From CAVQWH01 sp963717595 (GTDB lineage Bacteria > Patescibacteriota > Saccharimonadia > Saccharimonadales > Saccharimonadaceae): a stretch of 64,000 bases of DNA. The number at the start of each line of letters is the position of its first letter. Position 1 is the stretch's first letter. The stretch lies in contig CAVQWH010000001.1 of assembly GCA_963717595.1 (NCBI GenBank), positions 576,621 to 640,620 of the forward strand, read 5' to 3'. Below are positions 52,602-59,990 of the stretch, in pieces. Under the pieces are notes generated by a model. That model saw nothing but the letters and a program-made list of their open reading frames with translations. It was not told where the DNA came from and made no database searches. Made by a program: the position numbers and the translations under genes.

Positions 52602-53216
52602 ATGGGTTTTAAAGTAGAAAGATCTATTCCATGGAAGGAGCTTGAGCCGGCAGTGCGTCGGACTCCATTACTTAACCATAGAGACATACATCCTTACGCC
52701 GATGCACAAATTGATTTAAGAGAGGTTGCTTATAGTGAAGTAAATCCTACCAGCCTCTATGTTTTAAGAGCTAATTTAGCTTTACAAGCGGCTTTGGCAA
52801 ATGACATTCAACTAGAAGGTTATAACCAACTAGAGCTGGAAGGTAGTCTGGTCATTAGGACTCCAGACGGTGAGCTAGTTGAGCTTGTTCCTCCCATTGT
52901 AGAAAGAACCGAAAAAGAGGGGGCTTATATTATTGATGGTGCTCATCGTACTAATATGGGCCGGTGGTTAGGCAGAACTAGTTTTGTTGCAATTTTTATA
53001 AGTGGCATCAGGGAAGATTGTCCGCCATACGCTTTTCCTAACGATTGGGAAGAGGTGAAAATCAGAGAAGAAGTTCCTACAGATCCTACTCAGAAAAAAC
53101 GCTACCGTGAAGCAGACTACAAAAGGCTTTACCGTGACTTTAGCGACTTTAGTGGTAGCAGAGGAGCCTCGGAGTTAGTAATAAAAATATGCAAAGTACC
53201 AGACTTTTGCTTTTAG
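52602..53216 (+). CDS. ParB/sulfiredoxin-like domain protein
   Basis: The 204-residue protein contains AYIIDGAHRTNMGRWLGRTS, which resembles the DGxHR motif of ParB/Srx-like nuclease and nucleotide-binding folds. RANLALQAALANDIQLEGYN comes before it. No HTH is visible, so a role in partitioning is unlikely; a nucleotide-using or kinase-like ParB-fold activity is more plausible. It overlaps the next kinase gene by 28 bp, implying coupled translation and joint function with the kinase and HAD phosphatase that follow. Confidence 0.55.
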   Translation: MGFKVERSIPWKELEPAVRRTPLLNHRDIHPYADAQIDLREVAYSEVNPTSLYVLRANLALQAALANDIQLEGYNQLELEGSLVIRTPDGELVELVPPIVERTEKEGAYIIDGAHRTNMGRWLGRTSFVAIFISGIREDCPPYAFPNDWEEVKIREEVPTDPTQKKRYREADYKRLYRDFSDFSGSRGASELVIKICKVPDFCF

Positions 53217-53776
53217 GCGGACCTCCATGGGCGGGGAAAACCAGTCTAGCCAACTATGTTAAGAAAATGTCTAAAGATGCAAAGATCTCTCATTTGTCTA
53301 TTGGTGATAGGAAGAGGCAGATTGAAGCAGGGAAAGTAGAGTCGAAATATAAAGAAGGCCTGAAAAAAAGAACCTCCAAATACAAATATCATAATGTAGT
53401 TTCAAAAGACGCTATGATCGGTATCTTTGAAGAGTTTGTTAGCGAACATAAAGGCGAATTGATAATAGTCGATGGCTTCCCAAGATATCCAGACAGAATA
53501 GAGCCCTTTAAAACTTCCCTTAGAAACCTAGAAGCCCAGGTTGTTGCTTTTTGCAAACTTGAGGTTGATGAACCAACACTTAGGCTGCGGAGCAAGCAGC
53601 CTAGACCGGATCGTCCAGTAATGAGAGAAGAAGAAATTGATGCTAGACTGGCTGATTACTATGAGACTATTGAGCCAACTCTTGATAAACTGGCCGATCT
53701 TTATCCTCCTTACATCTTAGACGCATCTTTGCCATTAGAGGACAACGCTAAAGTGATTATTAGCTTATGCCGCTAG
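53189..53776 (+). CDS. P-loop nucleotide/nucleoside kinase-like protein
   Basis: The 195-residue protein has Walker A GGPPWAGKTS (9-18), a lid-like ISHLSIGDRKRQIEAGKVES segment, VDGFPRYPDR like the DGFPR motif of adenylate kinase (about 93-102) and an Arg-rich RLRSKQPRPDRPVM. It is most similar in layout to adenylate kinase-type NMP kinases but divergent. It overlaps both neighbours, and it is followed by a 5'-nucleotidase-like HAD enzyme, so the trio may rework a nucleotide. Confidence 0.75.
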   Translation: MQSTRLLLLGGPPWAGKTSLANYVKKMSKDAKISHLSIGDRKRQIEAGKVESKYKEGLKKRTSKYKYHNVVSKDAMIGIFEEFVSEHKGELIIVDGFPRYPDRIEPFKTSLRNLEAQVVAFCKLEVDEPTLRLRSKQPRPDRPVMREEEIDARLADYYETIEPTLDKLADLYPPYILDASLPLEDNAKVIISLCR

Positions 53777-54381
53777 CACTAACGTCAGGCGGAAGCACTG
53801 TTCTAGTAGATATGGACGGTGTAATGGCAGAATTTGAGGAGGCAAATAACGATATTATACGTACTCATTTTCCTGAAATTATTCCTGTAGCCCGCAGAGC
53901 TGAGTTTTATTTTGCAGATACCTATAAAGCACATGAAGGCGTTGGTGAAAAAGTTTATAAAGAAAATAGGCGCCCAGGATTTTTTAAAAATTTTCCGGTG
54001 GTAGATGGTGCAGTTGAGGGTTGGAGGAGAATTTTGGAAGCTGGCTATCAACCCAGGGTTTGCTCTTCTCCCCTACAAGATCATGACACTGTAGTGGATG
54101 AAAAAATAGACTGGCTTATGGAGCATTTTGTGCCCGTATTTGGTGATTGGGTAGTAAAGACAGCTATTTTTAATAGAGATAAATCAGGCTATGATGCGTT
54201 TGCAGTAATAGACGACAGACCTACTTTAAGAAATATTGGAAAAGCTGCATGGCAACATATTGTATTTAGCCGAAGCTATAATCAGTCAGTCGAAACAGAG
54301 TTTAGGTTAGAGGGCTGGTATGATCCTGCTCTAGAAAGCCTACTTAGTAAAGCTAGAGAAAAATATAAACTTCTAAAATGA
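53767..54381 (+). CDS. HAD-superfamily 5'-nucleotidase-like protein
   Basis: The 204-residue protein has VDMDGVMAEFEEANN (nucleophile Asp), ARVCSS-like PRVCSSPLQDHDTVVDEKID in motif II and FAVIDDRPT (motif IV). The cap layout and length match 5'(3')-deoxyribonucleotidase/NT5C-type HAD enzymes. It shares 10 bp with the upstream kinase gene. A nucleotide salvage or signalling role for the three-gene operon is inferred from context. Confidence 0.8.
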   Translation: MPLALTSGGSTVLVDMDGVMAEFEEANNDIIRTHFPEIIPVARRAEFYFADTYKAHEGVGEKVYKENRRPGFFKNFPVVDGAVEGWRRILEAGYQPRVCSSPLQDHDTVVDEKIDWLMEHFVPVFGDWVVKTAIFNRDKSGYDAFAVIDDRPTLRNIGKAAWQHIVFSRSYNQSVETEFRLEGWYDPALESLLSKAREKYKLLK

Positions 54382-54384
54382 AAG

Positions 54385-54437
54385 CACCCCCAAGACGAGA
54401 GCGCTTTCGCTAGCTCTTTCTTGAGGGCTTTTGGGTG
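54385..54437 (-). terminator. 3' hairpin of cassette E
   Basis: In the minus-strand RNA CACC (54437-54434) pairs with GGTG, CTCAAGA pairs with TCTTGGG (G-U included) and AGAGC pairs with GCTCT around TAGCGAAAG. The result is a long interrupted stem between the stop of cassette E and the convergent HAD gene. Confidence 0.55.
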
Positions 54438-54450
54438 AAACTTGGAGGGA

Positions 54451-54813
54451 TTAGGCCGCTGCCTTCTCTTTAGGCCGAGGATCATCCCTAGCACCCGGCA
54501 GAAAGAAGGTTATTACTTCTTCATTTACCCGGCACCGTAGTATCAGGCGTCCGTCTCCTAACAAGAGAGCCGAGTAAATCGACAGGCCAGCAGTGTAGGG
54601 GATGGGTGAGTCGCTCTCCCACTCCTGATCGCGGCCTTTTTTAACTTGCCAGGCGAAGTGTATGAACAGGTTTTTGAGACCCTCTGCAGGTTCGGTGGTT
54701 TCGAAACCAGAAACCTCACCCCTGTAGTGGTAGCCCACGTTTTCGTAAGTCTTGTTTACGATCTCTACTTGGCCGCCAACGTAGCGGTCAAGTATCTCTT
54801 GCGTAAGTTCCAT
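54451..54813 (-). CDS. Unknown small soluble protein (cassette E)
   Basis: The 120-residue protein begins MELTQEILDRYVGGQVEIVN and looks mostly beta-strand (YHYRGEVSGFETTE and LLLGDGRLILRCRVNEEV), ending in a charged RPKEKAAA tail. There is no membrane segment and the family is not recognised. It has its own promoter 44-72 bp upstream and a hairpin after the stop. It is GC-richer than the upstream HAD operon and belongs to the class of stand-alone cassettes. Confidence 0.65.
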   Translation of the reverse strand: MELTQEILDRYVGGQVEIVNKTYENVGYHYRGEVSGFETTEPAEGLKNLFIHFAWQVKKGRDQEWESDSPIPYTAGLSIYSALLLGDGRLILRCRVNEEVITFFLPGARDDPRPKEKAAA

Positions 54814-54856
54814 TTTGTAACGTCCGTTTCCTCGCAGTTGAAGTTACTGATTGTAA

Positions 54857-54885
54857 ATTATAATATATTAATTTTAATTCGTCAA
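54857..54885 (-). promoter_or_regulatory. Promoter of cassette E
   Basis: Minus strand TTGACG (54885-54880), 17-base spacer, TATAAT (54862-54857), then a leader with GTAACTTCAACTGCGAGG. Close to consensus. It is divergent from the promoter at 54917-54944. Confidence 0.75.
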
Positions 54886-54916
54886 AATAATACAGAGATA
54901 AAGCACCTATCATTAT

Positions 54917-54944
54917 TTGATAATTTAATTGTTTTATGTTAATG
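54917..54944 (+). promoter_or_regulatory. Promoter of cassette G
   Basis: TTGATA (54917-54922), 16-base spacer, TTAATG (54939-54944) preceded by TG. The same arrangement, then TTGAATTTCGA and the identical GTTCTTCTCAGGGAGGCAA, occurs before cassette H. Confidence 0.7.
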
Positions 54945-55010
54945 TAGTACTTGAATTTCGACGTGGTTATATAAACTTTCGACGAAGTTTGTTCTTCTCA
55001 GGGAGGCAAT

Positions 55011-55331
55011 GTGTTAGCTGCCTTTGTTGTTTTAGGTAACATCCTGCTTGGAATTGGTATAGGTGGTCTCCTAGCCATTAATGGAATCCCCACTTTCCCT
55101 TTCCGTAAAAAGACTAAGCGTTCGGCAGATAAACGCGGGTCATCACAGCAGGCTAACGACAAACTTCAATACCAATGGATCGCTGCGGTAGGCTTTATTG
55201 GCTGGCTCTTTATAACGCCAGCTCGCCATGTTGAAGGGGAAATATGGCTTATGTTTTTGGACATACTCATCGGCTTAGTCATCTTCGATGTCATAGACAA
55301 ACAAGTGATTAGGAAAAGTAGTAACGAATAG
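55011..55331 (+). CDS. Small two-helix membrane protein (cassette G, gene 1)
   Basis: The GTG start at 55011 lies 5 nt after GGGAGG and gives 106 residues: a membrane helix (about 3-24), a basic Lys/Arg stretch (FRKKTKRSADKRG) and a C-terminal pair of helices (about 50-96; VGFIGWLFITPARHVEGEIW). It occupies the same slot as 57684-57954 in cassette H, with the same leader, but the two proteins are not similar. The family is unknown. Confidence 0.65.
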   Translation: MLAAFVVLGNILLGIGIGGLLAINGIPTFPFRKKTKRSADKRGSSQQANDKLQYQWIAAVGFIGWLFITPARHVEGEIWLMFLDILIGLVIFDVIDKQVIRKSSNE

Positions 55332-55390
55332 AATCTTCAAGCGATGTGCTGAGCTCGCCTAAAGCGCAACTCAGCAGAAAGTAGGCAAGT

Positions 55391-55705
55391 ATGCTTTTTC
55401 TAACGTTGGCAGTAGGGATTCTGCTCGGTGTTGCCTTGGGCTCTTTCGTCTCTGCACTAGAGGTGCAGCGAGGAGACCACAAATTTGCGCCACGGGGTTA
55501 CAAACAGAGCAAGGAGTTCGCAAGAAACTACTGGCTGGTTGGCCTAGCGCTGCTAGCCATTTGGTTAGCAGTAGCGATACCTACCCATATGCATTTGTTC
55601 TCGTGGCCTACCCTCATAGGAGCCGCGGTTGGGATGCGCTTGCTGGACTTAATAGAAAGCAAGCTACTCAGCAGATTCATATGGCGACGGCGAGCAGCCG
55701 ACTAA
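55391..55705 (+). CDS. Small membrane protein, paralogue of cassette H gene 2 (cassette G, gene 2)
   Basis: The 104-residue protein has helix 1 (about 2-22), a conserved middle with SALEVQRGDHKFAPRGYKQS and two more helices (about 48-66 and 70-90; IWLAVAIPTHMHLFSWPTLI). It aligns along its whole length with the protein at 57959-58258 (shared FSALE.QRG, FAPRGYK, AVAIPTH, FSW). The function is unknown. The 60 bp before it match the 3' coding end of gene 1 in cassette H, so this cassette seems to have swapped its first gene. Confidence 0.7.
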   Translation: MLFLTLAVGILLGVALGSFVSALEVQRGDHKFAPRGYKQSKEFARNYWLVGLALLAIWLAVAIPTHMHLFSWPTLIGAAVGMRLLDLIESKLLSRFIWRRRAAD

Positions 55706-55815
55706 CCATCCTCCTTAACGGATTGCCTACACGCTTCGGCGTGTTCCGTCGGTCATCGCGACCGCTTAGGCAGTTTTCCAAGCTTCATTAAAACTAGTGA
55801 GTCCTGGAAAGCTAA
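55706..55815 (+). ncRNA. Conserved 3' structured RNA with nested-pseudoknot potential (copy G)
   Basis: From CCTCCTTAACGG onward the sequence is nearly identical to 58279-58382. GCCTA (55725-55729) pairs with TAGGC (55767-55771), enclosing a C(UUCG)G hairpin CACGC/GCGTG (55730-55743) and CGGTC/GACCG (55750-55764). ACGGA (55718-55722) also pairs with TCCGT (55745-55749), so the stems cross in HDV-like order. A downstream stem TTTCCA/TGGAAA (55775-55810) varies between copies while keeping pairs. CCTCCTT could also pair with the cassette's own GGGAGG site. No catalytic HDV core is present. Confidence 0.7.
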
Positions 55816-55820
55816 GTTTA

Positions 55821-56598
55821 TTATTTGAGAATTATGCCTATGCCACCCCACTGCTTGGAATCCTCTTCGCTTGGGGGCTCGATAAATTCTATAGTAGGGT
55901 ATGATTGTCTTATTTTTTCCCAAAACACAGAAACTTGGCAATCTGTGTCTACGTCATGCGGTGCTACATCGTGAAATGCAACCATTCCGCCTTCTCCAAC
56001 CAGTGGACCATACATTTCCCAATCTCGTGTTACTCCCTCTAATGAGTGATCACCATCAATAAACAAGAAGTTCTAGAGGTTCACCTTCAAGCCACTTTAA
56101 TACTTGCTCAAGAGTTTCTTCTGAATGTGAATCTGCCTGCAACATCTTAAGTTGCTGGGAGGGGTGGGCGTACGATTCTATTCGTCGTTTTCCATGTTTT
56201 CCGTAACCTCCACCAAATGGACCTCCGGGAAGATCTACGCTGGTAAGCCTAGCATTCTCTGCCGCTACATGTGCTAGTGCAAAAAAGGTTCCGCCGCGTG
56301 CTGTGCCGATTTCCATAGCGTTACGGGGCGGGTTATTTACTAATAAATCCAACATACTTTTAAGCTCTGCTGGTTTCTGTATAGCACCTTGTTTTATAGC
56401 TGCTTGGGTTAATTCGTCTGTAGCTTGCCACTCGATTCTACCATGTCTCATAGTAAGGTCACGGTAACGTCCAACTCCATTTAGAGCAAGGTGGTAGGCT
56501 CTGCAAGCCAAGTCAAATCTGGCTAATCTCGCTAACGCAGGATGTTCCAGTCGCTTTTGTTGTACTTTACGGGCAATTTCCACTTCACTAATACTCAT
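55821..56598 (-). CDS. Class I methyltransferase / cephalosporin hydroxylase-like protein, apparent 1-base insertion
   Basis: The ATG at 56598 opens MSISEVEIARKVQQKRLEHP. The Rossmann part shows AMEIGTARGGTFFALAHVAA (glycine-rich SAM loop), SVDLPGGPFGGGYGKHG and ending EPLEL. One extra T near 56062-56066 shifts the frame, which continues LFIDGDHSLEGVTRDWEMYG and MVAFHDVAPHDVDTD to 55821. The combined length is about 258 residues, like the Methyltransf_24/CmcI group. The acceptor is unknown. TATAAT is 7 nt before the ATG. Confidence 0.85.
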
Positions 56599-56679
56599 GT
56601 GAATTATTATATAACTTTAATTTATATATTGCAAGTACTTTTGTGATGACAGAACTTGTCAAACTATAGAAATGACAGC

Positions 56680-57501
56680 TTACTCAAGTTGCTGCTCGTT
56701 AGAAGCTGCATTCTTTACTAAACTAAAAGCAGCGTTTCCATAGCGTCTGTATATTTCCGGTGTTTGAAAGGCTCTTTCCCAATCTAGTATAGCTTTATCT
56801 AGGACTGCTTTATTATCGGTAACTCGTATAAATAGACTACGGCGCTCTTTATCTGTTAGCTTAAAAATAGGGCTCATAACTAGACCCTGTAGACACAGGC
56901 ACATAATATGCTGTGTTTTACTCATATCCCTTACCACATACTCATGGTCTTCCGTATAGCCATGCTCTAGTAATTTCAAGGTTCGCTCGATAATTTCGTT
57001 AATTTTCCGTTTTTTCTCCATCGCTTTAGGGTCGGGGTCATAACTTGCCAGTAGTGTTCCAATACTTTTGATAGCATGCATTACGGTTGTATGATTCCTG
57101 TTAAATTCTCTTCCAAGCTCGGGATAGGAAGGGGGCGGGGCTATAAGTTCTCGGGCTAAATACATTGCGGTATGTCGTGCTGCAACTATACCTGGGAAAT
57201 GGCTAGCTCCTATTAGCATATCCTTTGGGTGCTTTGCGGCTATCGCTACTGCTGAAATGATGTCTGGGACAGAGGTAGAGTGTGCACCCTCTGCAATCTC
57301 TTTTATAGGACGTTCAGTTTGTGCTACTGGTAACATTGGGCGGTTAACAAATGCGACTTGACCATGTTCATCAATTTCGCGCACCGTTAGTACAGGAGCA
57401 ACTGGCTCCACTTCTTTAAACGCCTCTACGAGAACTTCTCGTACCGGTTCAACTTCTTGAGTATCTTCACCAGACTCTAAGAGCCATTCACCATTAGTCA
57501 T
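56680..57501 (-). CDS. Orphan DnaA domain IV-like DNA-binding protein
   Basis: The 273-residue protein has an acidic N-terminus and a central helical domain (about 95-170) with AARHTAMYLARELIAPPPSY, then ELGREFNRNHTTVMHAIKSI. This matches the DnaA-box-binding domain IV and its RDHTTV.HA signature with one Asp-to-Asn change. No AAA+ Walker A or B is present, so it is not an initiator ATPase. It could bind DnaA boxes to regulate replication or transcription. The C-terminal 100 residues are not recognised. TATAGT lies 7 nt before the ATG. Confidence 0.75.
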   Translation of the reverse strand: MTNGEWLLESGEDTQEVEPVREVLVEAFKEVEPVAPVLTVREIDEHGQVAFVNRPMLPVAQTERPIKEIAEGAHSTSVPDIISAVAIAAKHPKDMLIGASHFPGIVAARHTAMYLARELIAPPPSYPELGREFNRNHTTVMHAIKSIGTLLASYDPDPKAMEKKRKINEIIERTLKLLEHGYTEDHEYVVRDMSKTQHIMCLCLQGLVMSPIFKLTDKERRSLFIRVTDNKAVLDKAILDWERAFQTPEIYRRYGNAAFSLVKNAASNEQQLE

Positions 57502-57586
57502 ATGTAATACTATAACTTATAGTTGTATTTTAATCAATATTATTGAATACAAAATACAAAGATGAACATTTATAATGGTTACTTAC

Positions 57587-57614
57587 TTGATAACTAAGAC
57601 ATTTTGTGTTAATA
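57587..57614 (+). promoter_or_regulatory. Promoter of cassette H
   Basis: TTGATA (57587-57592), 16-base spacer, TTAATA (57609-57614) preceded by TG, matching the cassette G promoter in both hexamers and spacing. Confidence 0.7.
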
Positions 57615-57683
57615 TATAATTTGAATTTCGATTTAGTTACAAAAACTTCAAACGGGATTTGTTCTTCTCAGGGAGGCAAAAGA

Positions 57684-57954
57684 ATGTCACGTCTTCGCGC
57701 ATGGCACCTGTTGCTTATAGCGGTGTGCGTCCTAGCTCTGATGTCCATCGTGCTCGGCCAGTTGGGGATTTATCTCCGTGTGGCTGGGTCTTGGCGTCAT
57801 CGCTTTCGTGGCTTACATGATCGAAGGTGGTGAACCAGGGAATCTTTCGCCGGTAGCCAGTTGCCTAGGTCTGATTGCGTCAGGCCTGTTCGGCTTCTGG
57901 GTCATCTTCAACGAAGTGCTGAGCTCGCGTAAAGTGCAGCTTAGCGGAAAGTAG
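57684..57954 (+). CDS. Small membrane protein, apparent 1-base insertion (cassette H, gene 1)
   Basis: The ATG at 57684 follows GGGAGGCAAAAGA. MSRLRAWHLLLIAVCVLALM gives a first helix. One extra C near 57774-57776 breaks the frame, and the restored frame continues VWLGLGVIAFVAYMIEGG and GLIASGLFGFWVIFNEVL to SSRKVQLSGK. The total is about 89 residues with three hydrophobic helices. It lies 4 bp before gene 2. Its 3' coding end survives as non-coding DNA in cassette G (55335-55390). Confidence 0.6.
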
Positions 57955-57958
57955 GAAA

Positions 57959-58258
57959 ATGTTTTTTCTAACGTTGGCAGCAGGAATCCTGCTTGGTATT
58001 GCCGTGGGCACCCTTTTCTCCGCAATGGAAATGCAGCGAGGATCGCACTGCCTTGCGCCACGAGGCTACAAGAAACGTAGACAGTTCACGGTACGCTATC
58101 GGATAATTGGCGTGTCGGCAGTATGTATTTGGCTTGCTGTAGCTATACCTACTCATCTGAATTGGTTCTCTTGGGCCAGTCTCATCGGAGCTGTAGCCGG
58201 GATGATTTTACTGGACGTAATAGAGAACCGGCTGGCCCACTATAGGGCAGAGTGGTGA
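57959..58258 (+). CDS. Small membrane protein, paralogue of cassette G gene 2 (cassette H, gene 2)
   Basis: The 99-residue protein (MFFLTLAAGILLGIAVGTLF, then MQRGSHCLAPRGYKKRRQFT and IWLAVAIPTHLNWFSWASLI) aligns throughout with 55391-55705. It has three helices and a basic middle. The unknown family is conserved between the two copies, while gene 1 is not, suggesting gene 2 is the core of the cassette. It ends 20 bp before the conserved 3' RNA. Confidence 0.7.
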   Translation: MFFLTLAAGILLGIAVGTLFSAMEMQRGSHCLAPRGYKKRRQFTVRYRIIGVSAVCIWLAVAIPTHLNWFSWASLIGAVAGMILLDVIENRLAHYRAEW

Positions 58259-58274
58259 GCAGCCAAAATATAAC

Positions 58275-58382
58275 CAAGCCTCCTTAACGGAATGCCTACA
58301 CGCTTCGGCGTGTTCCGTCGGTCATCGCGACCGCTTAGGCAGTTTTCCAAGCTTCATTAAAGTTTTAGTGGGTCTTGGAAAA
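58275..58382 (+). ncRNA. Conserved 3' structured RNA with nested-pseudoknot potential (copy H)
   Basis: Second copy of the 55706-55815 element. ACGGAA/TTCCGT is a 6-bp stem here (5 in copy G), GCCTA (58294-58298) pairs with TAGGC (58336-58340), the C(UUCG)G hairpin and the CGGTC/GACCG hairpin are unchanged, and the final stem TTTTCCAAG (58343-58351)/CTTGGAAAA (58374-58382) is a perfect 9 bp where copy G has a mismatch. The spacer before that stem differs, so pairing is kept while sequence drifts. Confidence 0.7.
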
Positions 58383-58414
58383 TTTACTTAAAACTAACTT
58401 ATAAAATTAAGCAC

Positions 58415-58834
58415 CTAATCAGGAGAAGAAGTTAGCGCCTCTTCTAATACAGATACAATATCTGTTAGACCCATATTTGTGGCGTAGGTTAAAGCATCAC
58501 GCAGATCTTCGGCGAAATCATCACTTTGGCCACCATCGCGGCGAATTAATCCCATTTGAACGATGAGCCCGATTTGAGCCTTGGCAAAGTCATCGCCCTC
58601 CTGCTGACCGATAATTTCTTCAGCTAGCAGGTGGTATCGAGTAATTAGTTCTTTAATGTCTGACCCCGCCCTCATAGCTTCAATTAATTCCTCACGGAGG
58701 CGGCTAAGCTCTTCAGTCTCCACAAAACCTAGCACTTCAAGCAACGTATCAATAGTCGATGCCTGAGTTTCTGCGCTTCCTTCCAGCTCAGGGGATTCAG
58801 GAGGGGTTGAATGAGGCGAGGGTTCTTGTTCCAT
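58415..58834 (-). CDS. Unknown small acidic helical protein
   Basis: The ATG at 58834 (MEQEPSPHSTPPESPELEGS) gives 139 residues. The first 30 are Pro/Ser/Glu-rich and disordered. The rest is amphipathic helix (SRLREELIEAMRAGSDIKEL, then FAEDLRDALTYATNMGLTDI) with no membrane segment. The family is not recognised. It lies between the cassette H 3' RNA and a rhodanese gene on the same strand. Confidence 0.55.
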   Translation of the reverse strand: MEQEPSPHSTPPESPELEGSAETQASTIDTLLEVLGFVETEELSRLREELIEAMRAGSDIKELITRYHLLAEEIIGQQEGDDFAKAQIGLIVQMGLIRRDGGQSDDFAEDLRDALTYATNMGLTDIVSVLEEALTSSPD

Positions 58835-58851
58835 AAAGATACTCAAAATAT

Positions 58852-59100
58852 CTACAAACCAACTTGGTGTTTGTTTATTCCGTTTACAACATTTACATAG
58901 CCCATAGATTCAAGAGATTTTTTTGCTATGTTAGCTCGGTTGCCTGAATTGCAATATAAAATAATCTCTGCGTCTTTCGGGATTTCAGCAAGCTTTTCTG
59001 AGCTGCTAGCTAACCTTGAGAGAGGTATATTAATGGCATTTTCTGCATGCCCAGATTCGTATTCTTCAGCTTCACGTACGTCGATTATGTATCTTGCCAT
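58852..59100 (-). CDS. Single-domain rhodanese-like protein
   Basis: The 82-residue protein has RYIIDVREAEEYESGHAENA, the active-site loop ILYCNSGNRA (Cys about 50) and SLESMGYVNVVNG. This is a minimal rhodanese, a sulfur carrier or sulfurtransferase, shorter than the usual about 100 residues but with the catalytic loop intact. It starts 17 bp after the upstream membrane gene and is probably co-transcribed with it. Confidence 0.9.
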   Translation of the reverse strand: MARYIIDVREAEEYESGHAENAINIPLSRLASSSEKLAEIPKDAEIILYCNSGNRANIAKKSLESMGYVNVVNGINKHQVGL

Positions 59101-59116
59101 AACTATTAGTCTAAAC

Positions 59117-59902
59117 CTATTTCTTTAAACGTATCAATATGTATGTATAAAAAAGTGCCGCAATGATTGCTATAAAGAAGGATGTGAGAGTAGGTAGGTT
59201 AGTTAGCAATAGGTGAAGGATAACCACAAATATTAGGGTGCTAACGAAACTTTTCGGTAGTCTTTTTATAAACCCTTCAATAAATGAATCTCCTTGAGAT
59301 TTACTTAAAAAGTACAAGCTGCTAGCAATGGTTGCTGGGAAACTAGCCACTACGCCTCCCCAGGTTGCGCCGATGTAGTGGGATGATAAAACTGCCAAGC
59401 TCACAACCGTGCCTGCTAAAACAAATCTAACTAAATATACGTTTTTCGACAATTTAAGCTTCTTTGGTTTTTTGTCTGGAAAGTGGCGAAATATGTAGTG
59501 GAATATAACTCCGCCTGCTATGGCAGTTACTGTAACGATTAAGAATGATGAACTTTGGAATAAATTATGAACCGCTAAGCTAAATCCTAGCCATAGTACT
59601 GTTGCGGCTAATGTTGCTACTATATTTTTGTAAGAATTTTGAGTCAGTTTGAGCGTTTTTGCGAATATGTATGAATAAAACAATGCAGCTGTAATCAAAA
59701 GAGGGACTATAGAGCTGGCAATTTTAGTTGCATGAGCTCCTTCAGCAATATAAATAAAAGCAAGGCTTACTAATAAAGTTGTTGGAATTCCCGCGATAGT
59801 ACCGCCTATCTTAGAGCCAAGTTTCTCGGCGTACCAAACTATAAATGACACATATGCGCCGCCTACTAAGAAAGATAAAATTACTTTAAGTGCAAAGTCC
59901 AT
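59117..59902 (-). CDS. Multi-pass membrane protein with an internal repeat
   Basis: The 261-residue protein has about eight helices in two similar halves: GGTIAGIPTTLLVSLAFIYI in the first and WGGVVASFPATIASSLYFLS in the second share the G-G-x-A/V-x-x-P-x-T pattern. This suggests an internally duplicated transporter or permease (DUF3147-like, not certain). TATTAT lies 7 nt before ATG 59902, fitting a leaderless mRNA. It is upstream of the rhodanese gene, so a sulfur-compound transporter is conceivable but not shown. Confidence 0.65.
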   Translation of the reverse strand: MDFALKVILSFLVGGAYVSFIVWYAEKLGSKIGGTIAGIPTTLLVSLAFIYIAEGAHATKIASSIVPLLITAALFYSYIFAKTLKLTQNSYKNIVATLAATVLWLGFSLAVHNLFQSSSFLIVTVTAIAGGVIFHYIFRHFPDKKPKKLKLSKNVYLVRFVLAGTVVSLAVLSSHYIGATWGGVVASFPATIASSLYFLSKSQGDSFIEGFIKRLPKSFVSTLIFVVILHLLLTNLPTLTSFFIAIIAALFYTYILIRLKK

Positions 59903-59990
59903 GGATTAAATAATAGCAGATGACAGTGAGTATGTGCTGTTTGCTAACTATGTAACGTACTAGCCTAATTTTGTATGTTAGTGTTAGTAC

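Noticed and set aside
55706..55815. HDV-like self-cleaving ribozyme in the G/H 3' element
   Set aside because: The order of stems matches HDV nesting, but P3 is 5 bp with a UUCG loop, there is no P1.1, and the J4/2 joining region with the catalytic C is missing (only CT between P4 and P2'). Kept as a pseudoknot, not a ribozyme.
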